Source: DASUBV01 sp035763085
GTDB lineage: Bacteria > Actinomycetota > Actinomycetes > Streptosporangiales > Streptosporangiaceae
Reading direction: 5' to 3'
Assembly (NCBI GenBank): GCA_035763085.1
Contig: DASUBV010000079.1
Location: forward strand, 1-5,382
Length of the DNA stretch: 5,382 bases
Shown here: positions 1 to 5,206 of the stretch, piece by piece
How positions within the stretch are numbered: position 1 is the first letter of the stretch
Layout of the letters: each line of letters begins with the position of its first letter
Notes under the pieces: generated by a model
The model's database searches: none
What the model was told of the DNA's origin: nothing
What the model saw: only the letters and a program-made list of their open reading frames with translations
Position numbers and translations under genes: made by a program

Positions 1-1
1 C

Positions 2-5
2 AGGA
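2..5 (+). promoter_or_regulatory. Ribosome binding site of the AceE-like gene
   Basis: AGGA lies 5 nt before ATG 11 and 14 nt before the alternative ATG 20, so it favours the upstream start. The window begins just before it, so neither the promoter nor any upstream operon partner can be seen. Confidence 0.5.
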
Positions 6-10
6 CCGGC

Positions 11-2341
11 ATGACCGCCATGCCCCTGGAGCCGTCGGCGGCAGCCCCGCCCGTCCGGGACGACGCGCTCAGCCAGGTCGAGAACCGGGTGCTGTGGCTG
101 TCGACGGCGATCGTCGACTACGCCAACCGGGTGCGGCCCAATCCCACCGGGCTGAAGGTCGGCGGGCACCAGGCGTCCAGCGCCTCGATGGTCTCGATCA
201 TGACCGCACTGTGGCTCAGGCAGCTCAGCGCGGGCGACCGGGTCTCGGTCAAGCCGCACGCCTCACCGGTCCTGCATGCCCTGGAGTACCTGCTCGGGCA
301 GCTGGACGAGAAGTACCTGACGACGCTGCGCGAGTGGGGCGGCCTGCAGAGCTACCCCTCCCGCAGCAAGGACCCGCTGCCCGCGGACTTCTCGACCGGG
401 TCGGTCGGCATCGGGGCGACCGCGCCGGTGTGGGCTGCGATCTCCCGGCGGTATGTCGGCACCCACTTCGCTGACACCGGCACCGGCCGCCACTACTCGC
501 TGCTCGGCGACGCGGAGCTGGACGAGGGTGCCTGCTGGGAAGCCGCCCTGGATCCGATGGTCGGCGAGCTCGGCGAGGTGGTGTGGATCGTCGACTACAA
601 CCGCCAGTCACTGGACCGGATCGTCCCGACGCTCGGCGCGACGCGGTTCGAGGGCATGTTCCGGGCCGCCGGCTGGCAGGTCCTGACGGTCAAGTACGGC
701 AGCCTGCTGACCAGCCTGTTCGAGCAGCCGGGCGGGGACGCGCTGCGCCGCCGCATCGATGCCATGCCCAACCCGGAGTACCAGCGGCTGCTGCGCCATG
801 CCGCGCCGAAGCTCCGCGAGCTGCTGCCGGGACCGGGCCCGGACGGGGCGGCGATCCGCGAGCTGATCAGCGGCGTGCCCGATGAGGTGCTGCTACGGGC
901 GGTGCGCAACCTCGGCGGTCACGACCTGACCGCGCTGACCGGAGCGCTGGACAGCATCGATGACACCCGGCCCACGGTGATCATCGCTTACACCATCAAG
1001 GGCTACGGGCTGCCGGTGGAGGGGCACCCGCAGAACCATTCCGCGCTGCTGACCCAGGCTCAGCTGAGCGAGCTGGCCGCCCGGCTCGGCGAGGATCCCG
1101 CGGACCCGTGGCGGCGGTTTGACGACAGCACCGAGCCCGGCCGCCTGTGCCGGGCGGCGAGCCGGCGGCTGAGCCGTGACCCGGTGCCCGGCCCGGCGCC
1201 AGTGGCCGTCCCCGCCGACCTCGGGCACACCCCGCGCGGGACCGGGACAACCCAGGCCGCGCTCGGCCGGACCCTGCTCGACGTGCTGCACGCGGCGCCC
1301 GAGGTGGGCCAGCGGATCGTCACGGTCGCCCCCGACGTCAGCTCCAGCACCAACCTCGGCGGCTGGGTGAACAAGGTCGGCGTCTGGTCGGCGGCCGAGC
1401 GGCGCGACTGGTTCGACGACGACACCGATACGATCCTGCACTGGCGCGAGCGCCCGACAGGCCAGCACATCGAGCTCGGCATCGCCGAGACCAACCTGGT
1501 CGGCCTGATGGGCGAGCTGGGCGCGACGTGGAGCCGGTGGGGTCAGCCGCTGCTGCCGGTCGGCGTGCTCTACGACCCGTTCGTCGGGCGGGCGCTGGAG
1601 CCCTGGGCGTTCGGGATGTACGCGGGCGGCCAGTCCATCCTGGTCGGGACGCCGTCCGGGGTGACGCTCGCGCCCGAAGGCGGGGCTCATCAGTCCGTGA
1701 TCACGCCGTCGATCGGGCTGGAGCAGCCCGGCTGCACGATGTGGGAGCCGGCCTTCGCCCTGGACACCCAGTGGTGCCTGCTGGCGGCGCTCGGCCGGCT
1801 GGGCCACCCGGGCGGCGAGTCGGCCTACCTGCGGCTGTCCACCCGGCCGGTGGACCAGGCGCTGGCCGCGGTGCCGGCCGACCCGGACGCGCGCGAGCAG
1901 CGGCGCCGCCAGGCGGTGGCGGGCGGGTACTGGCTACGCCGCGGGCCGGCCCCGGCGGCGGCGATCGCGGCCGTCGGCGCGGTCGTGCCCGAGGCGGTGG
2001 CGGCCGCCGAGCGGCTCGGTGAGCTTGGCTTCCCGGCCGACGTGCTGTGCCTGACCAGCCCGGACCTGCTGTTCCGCGCGGTCCAGGCGCGCCGCGGCCT
2101 GGGCCAGGCTGACACCTGGATCCTGGATGAGCTGTTCCCCGCGGACCAGGCCGTGCCCCTGGTCACCGTGCTGGACGGGCACCCGCACACCCTGTCGTTC
2201 CTGGCCGGCCTGACCCGCCAGCCCGCGACGCACCTGGGCGTCACGGCATTCGGCCAGAGCGGCGGCCTGGGCGAGGCCTACCGCTACCACGGGATCGACT
2301 GCGACACGATCATCGGCGCGGTGCTGGACCTGGTCGACTAG
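11..2341 (+). CDS. Thiamine-diphosphate enzyme, AceE-like (pyruvate dehydrogenase E1 / transketolase-like)
   Basis: A 776-aa protein of the homodimeric E1/transketolase superfamily. By family it should decarboxylate or transfer a two-carbon unit from a 2-oxo acid or ketose using ThDP and Mg2+ in the cytoplasm; the substrate is unknown. Visible parts: ThDP pyrophosphate domain at about residues 25-335 with GGHQAS (His53), KPHASP (His83), the cofactor motif GDAELDEG (166-173) ending in DYNRQSLD (195-202), and KGYG (330-333) followed by NHS (His343); a variable linker at about 360-410; a pyrimidine-binding domain at about 411-610 with GIAETN (490-495), whose Glu493 should be the cofactor-activating glutamate, and PEGGAHQS (555-562); and a C-terminal transketolase-like domain at about 640-776. 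It is about 110 residues shorter than E. coli AceE (887 aa), mostly at the N terminus. No lipoyl domain and no E2 or E3 gene is in the window. ATG 11 is preferred over ATG 20 because AGGA at 2-5 lies 5 nt upstream. The superfamily is near certain; a true pyruvate dehydrogenase role is doubtful. Confidence 0.9.
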   Translation: MTAMPLEPSAAAPPVRDDALSQVENRVLWLSTAIVDYANRVRPNPTGLKVGGHQASSASMVSIMTALWLRQLSAGDRVSVKPHASPVLHALEYLLGQLDEKYLTTLREWGGLQSYPSRSKDPLPADFSTGSVGIGATAPVWAAISRRYVGTHFADTGTGRHYSLLGDAELDEGACWEAALDPMVGELGEVVWIVDYNRQSLDRIVPTLGATRFEGMFRAAGWQVLTVKYGSLLTSLFEQPGGDALRRRIDAMPNPEYQRLLRHAAPKLRELLPGPGPDGAAIRELISGVPDEVLLRAVRNLGGHDLTALTGALDSIDDTRPTVIIAYTIKGYGLPVEGHPQNHSALLTQAQLSELAARLGEDPADPWRRFDDSTEPGRLCRAASRRLSRDPVPGPAPVAVPADLGHTPRGTGTTQAALGRTLLDVLHAAPEVGQRIVTVAPDVSSSTNLGGWVNKVGVWSAAERRDWFDDDTDTILHWRERPTGQHIELGIAETNLVGLMGELGATWSRWGQPLLPVGVLYDPFVGRALEPWAFGMYAGGQSILVGTPSGVTLAPEGGAHQSVITPSIGLEQPGCTMWEPAFALDTQWCLLAALGRLGHPGGESAYLRLSTRPVDQALAAVPADPDAREQRRRQAVAGGYWLRRGPAPAAAIAAVGAVVPEAVAAAERLGELGFPADVLCLTSPDLLFRAVQARRGLGQADTWILDELFPADQAVPLVTVLDGHPHTLSFLAGLTRQPATHLGVTAFGQSGGLGEAYRYHGIDCDTIIGAVLDLVD

Positions 2342-2352
2342 CGCGCGGTCCC

Positions 2353-2376
2353 GCCGGGGCTAGCTCCGGCCCCGGC
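2353..2376 (+). terminator. Hairpin after the AceE-like gene, possible terminator
   Basis: A perfect 8-bp inverted repeat, GCCGGGGC at 2353-2360 and GCCCCGGC at 2369-2376, with an 8-nt loop, begins 11 nt after the TAG stop. It is followed by AATTAGATTT, a T/A-rich patch that is rare in this DNA. Stem plus weak U-containing tail suits an intrinsic terminator that separates the E1-like gene from the phosphatase. The tail is not a clean U run, so termination is inferred. Confidence 0.5.
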
Positions 2377-2379
2377 AAT

Positions 2380-2385
2380 TAGATT
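2380..2385 (+). promoter_or_regulatory. Candidate -10 box for the phosphatase gene (leaderless)
   Basis: TAGATT fits the actinobacterial TANNNT -10 consensus. It ends 8 nt before GTG 2394, so transcription starting about 7-9 nt after the box would begin at or next to the GTG and give a leaderless mRNA. No Shine-Dalgarno sequence precedes the GTG, which agrees with this. No convincing -35 is seen 16-19 nt upstream, where the hairpin sits. Confidence 0.38.
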
Positions 2386-2393
2386 TGTCGCTT

Positions 2394-3164
2394 GTGACCG
2401 ATCCGCGCGACCGCGCCGCTGAGCCCGCCTCGTTCCACCAGCATCGCTTCGTTCCGCCACCGGACGCCACCGAGCTGGTGCTGGTCCGGCACGGCCAGTC
2501 GGCGGCCTACGTGGACGGCCAGCCGTTCCCGCTGGTGGCCGGGCAGGGCGACCCGCCGCTGTCGGAGCTCGGCGCCGAGCAGGCCCGCCGGGTCTGCGCC
2601 CGGCTCAGCGCCGAGGACTCTGCTAGCCCAGGGGGCCCCCCCCGGGACCCCCCAGTGCAAAGCATCGCGGGCCCGGGGGACGCCCGGGAACCCGCAGTAC
2701 CGCACATCAGCGCCATCTACGTGACGACGCTGCGCCGCACCGCTCAGACAGCCGCGCCGCTGGCCCGCCAGCTCGGGCTGGACTGCCAGGTGGAGGCCGG
2801 GCTGCGCGAGGTGCATCTCGGCGACTGGGAGGGCGGCCTGTACCGCAAGATGGTGGCCGCCGGGCACCCGGCCTACCGGCAGGCGGCCGCCGAGGAACGC
2901 TGGGATGCCATCCCCGGTGCCGAGCCCGCCGCCGAGTTCGCGGCCCGGGTCCGGGACGCGATCACCAGGCTGGCGGCCGCCCATCCCGGCCAGCGCATCG
3001 CGGCGTTCACCCACGGCGGGGTGATCGGCCAGGTCCTCGCGCTGGCCGCCGGCTCCCGGCCCTTCGCCTTCATCGGCGCCGACAACGCCTCGATCAGCCG
3101 CATCGTGATCACCGGCGACCTGTGGATCGTGCGCGGCTTTAACGACACGGCCCACCTGGACTGA
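2394..3164 (+). CDS. Histidine phosphatase family protein (phosphoglycerate-mutase-like) with in-frame insert
   Basis: A 256-aa cytoplasmic protein of histidine phosphatase branch 1, which removes phosphate through a phosphohistidine intermediate; the substrate cannot be told. The catalytic set is complete: VRHGQS at 31-36 (Arg32, nucleophile His33), LRRTAQTA at 113-120 (Arg115), REVHLGDWEG at 138-147 (Glu139, likely acid/base) and THGG at 206-209 (His207). There is no signal peptide or membrane segment. GTG 2394 is chosen over TTG 2385 because a TAGATT box places the transcript start near it and TTG has no ribosome site. Residues 76-104 form a Pro/Gly-rich stretch between the usual helix (ARRVCARLSAED) and the ISAIYVTTLRR strand. 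Relatives normally join these directly, and the DNA there has atypical codons and strong hairpins (separate entry). The insert sits in what should be a surface loop and keeps the frame, so the enzyme may still work. Probably monocistronic. Confidence 0.9.
   Translation: MTDPRDRAAEPASFHQHRFVPPPDATELVLVRHGQSAAYVDGQPFPLVAGQGDPPLSELGAEQARRVCARLSAEDSASPGGPPRDPPVQSIAGPGDAREPAVPHISAIYVTTLRRTAQTAAPLARQLGLDCQVEAGLREVHLGDWEGGLYRKMVAAGHPAYRQAAAEERWDAIPGAEPAAEFAARVRDAITRLAAAHPGQRIAAFTHGGVIGQVLALAAGSRPFAFIGADNASISRIVITGDLWIVRGFNDTAHLD
2619..2705. repeat. Palindromic repeat-like element inserted in frame within the phosphatase gene
   Basis: About 87 nt (29 codons) interrupt an otherwise normal histidine-phosphatase reading frame. 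Eight of the 29 codons end in A or T (TCT, GCT, CCA twice, CAA, GAA, GCA, GTA), against none of the 30 codons just before. CCCCCGGG at 2639-2646 pairs perfectly with CCCGGGGG at 2672-2679. The stem continues after a bulged A with CCC 2648-2650 and GGG 2669-2671, and TGCAAAGCA (2656-2664) can form the tip. GGGGGCCCCC (2631-2640) is a further palindrome. No second copy is in the window, so calling it a dispersed repeat is inference. The borders are approximate, set by where the protein family pattern resumes. Confidence 0.5.
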
Positions 3165-3191
3165 CCGAGCACCGGACCGGCCGCAGCCGGA

Positions 3192-3217
3192 CTGACCAGG
3201 CGCCGGCCGGCCGTCAG
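3192..3217 (+). terminator. Hairpin downstream of the phosphatase gene
   Basis: CTGAC 3192-3196 pairs with GTCAG 3213-3217, and after a 2-nt CA bulge GGC 3199-3201 pairs with GCC 3210-3212, leaving an 8-nt loop. It lies 27 nt after the stop codon. There is no U tract, so it is only a candidate terminator; G/C-only hairpins are common by chance in DNA like this. Confidence 0.3.
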
Positions 3218-3336
3218 GCGCACGGGGTCCGGGCCGGGGTCGCCGCCGGCGGCCGGGGGCGGCCCCGTGATGCGGCCCCACCTCGGCAATGCTGGATGTG
3301 ATCATGGCAAGCTGGTTCCCCTCAGCATGAGCCGCC

Positions 3337-3363
3337 CAGTGCTGCAGACGCAGTGCTGCAGAC
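3337..3363. repeat. Tandem 13-bp direct repeat upstream of the Crp/Fnr gene
   Basis: CAGTGCTGCAGAC occurs at 3337-3349 and again at 3351-3363, a 14-bp period, with the palindrome CTGCAG inside each copy. It lies about 105-130 nt before the regulator's GTG start. It could be a regulator binding site or a replication-slippage duplication; no protein is known to me for this motif. Confidence 0.6.
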
Positions 3364-3453
3364 ACCGGCCGGGCCGCGGGCCGGGCGCTAGCCCGATCAT
3401 GACCGCAGCCCGGGGCGCGCGGGCCGCAGCGGCCGGCGGCCCTGCTACCAGCC

Positions 3454-3462
3454 GGGGGGTGA
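3454..3462 (+). promoter_or_regulatory. Ribosome binding site of the Crp/Fnr gene
   Basis: GGGGGGTGA resembles the full anti-Shine-Dalgarno match AGGAGGTGA and ends 6 nt before GTG 3469. It fixes that start against in-frame alternatives. Confidence 0.6.
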
Positions 3463-3468
3463 CCGACG

Positions 3469-4176
3469 GTGGCTGACCGGGAAGTCGATGACGCGCTGGC
3501 GAGCAGCTTCCTGGGCTCGCTGCCGCCCGATGTTGCCGGGCGGCTGCGGGCTGACGGCGATCGCGCCGACTACCCGGCGGGTACCACGATCTACCGGCCA
3601 GGGGCTGAACCGCGCGCCGTGCTGGTCGTGCGCGGCCTGCTGCGGGTGTACCTGGCCTCGGCGGAGGGCCGGCAGGTCACTGTGCGGTATGCGCGGCCCG
3701 CTGATGTGCTGGGGATCGCCGTGCTGGTGGGCGGCCCGGCCGGCGTGGGTGTCCAGGCGGTGGAGCCGTCGAGCCTGTTCCGGATCAACTCCCGTGCCCT
3801 GATCGCGGCGGGCCGCCGGGATCCGCGGGTGGCCTGGGCGATGGCCGAGGAACTGAACCGGCGGCTGTATGAGGTCCTGGAGCAGACAGCGGTCAATGCC
3901 TTCGGCTCGGTGCGCCAGCGGGTGGCCGGTCACCTGCTGGACCTGGCCTCCGATCAGCAGCACCCGCAGGACCGGCTGGTCGCCCGGGTATCGCAGCAGG
4001 ACCTGGCTGATGCGACCGGGTCCGTCCGCGAGGTGGTGGCCCGGGTGCTGCGCGAGTTCCGGGTCGCCGGGATCGTGGCCACCGGCGGCGACTCGGTCGT
4101 CATCCTGGACGCCGCCCGGCTGCACGCCGAGTCGACGGGGACGGCGGCGCCGCCGGGCACGCGAGCTGGCCTGTGA
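3469..4176 (+). CDS. Crp/Fnr family transcriptional regulator
   Basis: A 235-aa cytoplasmic DNA-binding protein of typical family length. Residues about 12-115 form a cyclic-nucleotide-binding-type beta-roll, with PAGTTIYRPGAEPRAVLVV then RGLLRVYLASAEGRQVTVRY. Residues about 118-148 form the long dimerisation helix. Residues about 150-215 form the winged HTH_Crp domain, with SQQDLADATGSVREVV (175-190) and a recognition helix around 185-197. There is no cysteine at all, so it cannot hold an FNR-type Fe-S cluster. The region where Crp has its phosphate-binding cassette (GELG...RSA) reads DVLGIAVLVGGPAGVGVQAV and lacks the Arg-Ser pair, so cAMP binding looks unlikely; the signal is unknown. GTG 3469 follows a strong ribosome site. 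It lies 111 bp ahead of the lactonase-like gene on the same strand, so it may regulate that gene, itself, or both. The C-terminal tail (222-235) is low-complexity and probably disordered. Confidence 0.92.
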   Translation: MADREVDDALASSFLGSLPPDVAGRLRADGDRADYPAGTTIYRPGAEPRAVLVVRGLLRVYLASAEGRQVTVRYARPADVLGIAVLVGGPAGVGVQAVEPSSLFRINSRALIAAGRRDPRVAWAMAEELNRRLYEVLEQTAVNAFGSVRQRVAGHLLDLASDQQHPQDRLVARVSQQDLADATGSVREVVARVLREFRVAGIVATGGDSVVILDAARLHAESTGTAAPPGTRAGL

Positions 4177-4180
4177 CTTT

Positions 4181-4229
4181 TGTGCGCCGGACCGGCAACG
4201 GGAGTCACTGACACCCCCGGCGGCGCACA
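4181..4229. promoter_or_regulatory. 9-bp inverted repeat in the Crp/MBL spacer (operator or terminator candidate)
   Basis: TGTGCGCCG 4181-4189 and CGGCGCACA 4221-4229 are perfect inverted arms separated by 31 nt, and matching ends of the arms lie 40 bp apart. In between sits GTCACTGAC (4204-4212), an odd-centred palindrome near the middle. It starts 5 nt after the regulator's stop codon. It could be an operator with two half-sites about four helical turns apart, or a weak long-loop terminator. The TGTG outer bases resemble Crp half-sites, but the spacing is not that of Crp. Confidence 0.4.
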
Positions 4230-4248
4230 GCAGCCTGGTGAGGGTCCG

Positions 4249-4264
4249 GCCCGCGATTGCGGGC
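4249..4264 (+). promoter_or_regulatory. Tight hairpin just upstream of the MBL gene's ribosome site
   Basis: GCCCGC 4249-4254 and GCGGGC 4259-4264 pair perfectly around a GATT tetraloop. It ends 9 nt before the AGGA ribosome site. It has no U tract, so termination is less likely than a 5' UTR structure that limits translation or stabilises the message. Confidence 0.4.
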
Positions 4265-4273
4265 AGCCGAGCC

Positions 4274-4277
4274 AGGA
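4274..4277 (+). promoter_or_regulatory. Ribosome binding site of the MBL-fold gene
   Basis: AGGA lies 10 nt before ATG 4288 and selects this start over the upstream in-frame TTG 4180. That TTG has no ribosome site, and the 36 residues it would add are not family-like. Confidence 0.5.
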
Positions 4278-4287
4278 ACGAGTTCTC

Positions 4288-5175
4288 ATGACTATCTCAA
4301 CCGCAGTCTCCCGTACCGAGCCGGGGACCCCCGGGCCGGTCCGCGCCGTATCGGTGATCAGCACCGGGACGGTGCAGATCCGCCCTGAGCACGCCTACGG
4401 ATCCCGCAAGCCCCTGTACTTGTGGCTGATGACGTCGCGGACGTGGACGCCGCCCCGGCCAGTCAACGTCTACGTCATCGAGCATGCCAGCGGGCTGATC
4501 TTGTTCGACACCGGCCAGGACCGCGCTTCGGTCACCGATGACCACTACTTCCCCGGCGGTTTCGGCGGGCTCATCTACAGCCGCCTGGCGCGCTTCGAGA
4601 TCGGCGAGCAGGACACGCTACGCGCCCAGCTCGCCGCGCTCGGCTACGGCCCGGCCGACGTCAGCACCGCGATCCTGTCCCACCTGCACCAGGATCACAT
4701 CGGCGGGCTGCCCGAGCTGACCCGCTCCGAGGTGCTGGTGTCCGACGCCGAGTGGGGGGAGCTGTCCGGGCCCGGGCCGGAGTTGCGCGGCTTCCTGCGC
4801 AGCCACATCCAGCTGCCGGGCCTGCGCTGGAACCGGGTCAGCCTGGACCAGCCGGCCGAGCCGGGGCTGGCGATGTTCGGCCGGTCCCTGGATGTGCTCG
4901 GCGACGGGTCGCTGATCCTGCTGCCGACTCCGGGCCACACCGCCGGCTCGGTTTCCCTGCTGGTCCGCCGGTCCGGCCGGCCGCCGCTGCTGCTGGTCGG
5001 GGACCTCAGCTACGGGGCGGAGCTGCTGGCCCGGGGCACGCTGCCCGGCGTCGGCGGGCGGCGCGGGCTGGCCGCCAGCACCCGCAAGGTGGCGGCCCTG
5101 GCGCAGCAGCTGCCCGGCCTGGTCGTGCTGCCCGCCCACGATCCGACCGCGGCACAGCGTCTGCTGGCCAGCTGA
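4288..5175 (+). CDS. Metallo-beta-lactamase-fold hydrolase, N-acyl-homoserine-lactonase-like
   Basis: A 295-aa protein with no signal peptide, so probably cytoplasmic. By family it is a zinc-type dinuclear hydrolase, and its pattern best fits the lactonases that open acyl-homoserine-lactone rings (AiiA/AttM type). All seven metal ligands are present: HLHQDH at 132-137 (His132, His134, Asp136, His137), His217 in TPGHT, Asp239 in GDLSY and His284 in LPAHD. Tyr242 follows Asp239 with the spacing of Asp191/Tyr194 in AiiA, where the Tyr contacts substrate. FDTG (73-76) is the usual first-strand motif. It is longer than AiiA (250 aa), with an N-terminal tail of about 20 residues and a loop around 80-110 rich in aromatic residues. 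The true substrate could be an AHL, a gamma-butyrolactone, another lactone or an unrelated ester; the name is a family-level guess. It follows the Crp/Fnr gene by 111 bp and converges on the LuxR-type gene. Confidence 0.88.
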   Translation: MTISTAVSRTEPGTPGPVRAVSVISTGTVQIRPEHAYGSRKPLYLWLMTSRTWTPPRPVNVYVIEHASGLILFDTGQDRASVTDDHYFPGGFGGLIYSRLARFEIGEQDTLRAQLAALGYGPADVSTAILSHLHQDHIGGLPELTRSEVLVSDAEWGELSGPGPELRGFLRSHIQLPGLRWNRVSLDQPAEPGLAMFGRSLDVLGDGSLILLPTPGHTAGSVSLLVRRSGRPPLLLVGDLSYGAELLARGTLPGVGGRRGLAASTRKVAALAQQLPGLVVLPAHDPTAAQRLLAS

Positions 5176-5206
5176 GCCGCGACGGCCAGGGGGCGGCGCG
5201 GGCTCA
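5173..5206. terminator. Inverted repeat between convergent genes, possible bidirectional terminator
   Basis: TGAGCC 5173-5178 pairs with GGCTCA 5201-5206, and after one bulged G, GCG 5179-5181 pairs with CGC 5197-5199. The arms contain the stop codons of both genes. Part of the symmetry is automatic, because facing TGA stops are complementary, and there is no U tract, so this is weak. Confidence 0.3.

Larger units (their letters stand above)
3165..3468. other. Intergenic region, 304 bp, between the phosphatase and the Crp/Fnr gene
   Basis: No credible gene is seen; a short plus-strand frame from 3267 has no family pattern and no ribosome site and runs into the regulator gene. The region holds a hairpin at 3192-3217, a G/C-only palindrome GCCGCCGGCGGC at 3242-3253, and a less GC-rich patch at about 3282-3330 with ATGCTG (3289-3294) and CAGCAT (3323-3328) as 6-bp inverted arms. 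It also holds the 13-bp direct repeat at 3337-3363. The regulator's promoter is probably in or near the less GC-rich patch, but no convincing -10/-35 pair can be named. Confidence 0.5.

Noticed and set aside
194..207. 14-bp match CGATCATGACCGCA between the AceE-like gene and the intergenic region near 3394-3407
   Set aside because: In the gene it simply encodes part of SIMTAL. One match of this length is plausible by chance in biased sequence, and the flanks do not agree.
893..1807. 304-aa open frame on the minus strand inside the AceE-like gene
   Set aside because: It is antisense to a gene with clear family motifs. The translation is Arg/Pro/Gln-rich with no recognisable domain, as expected for shadow frames in high-GC DNA.
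3242..3253. Perfect palindrome GCCGCCGGCGGC
   Set aside because: G/C-only palindromes arise often by chance at this base composition, and nothing else marks the site.
2379..3365. 328-aa minus-strand frame covering the phosphatase gene
   Set aside because: It is a shadow of the phosphatase, whose catalytic motifs are complete on the plus strand. The minus translation has no domain pattern.
3267..3476. 69-aa frame in the intergenic region before the regulator
   Set aside because: No ribosome site, no family pattern and poor codon preference; it runs into the regulator gene.
3445..4125. 226-aa minus-strand frame opposite the Crp/Fnr gene
   Set aside because: Composition is typical of an antisense shadow (His/Gln/Arg-rich), and the plus-strand gene is well supported.
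4180..4287. N-terminal extension of the MBL protein from TTG 4180
   Set aside because: There is no ribosome site before the TTG, the added residues look like translated intergenic DNA, and AGGA precedes ATG 4288.
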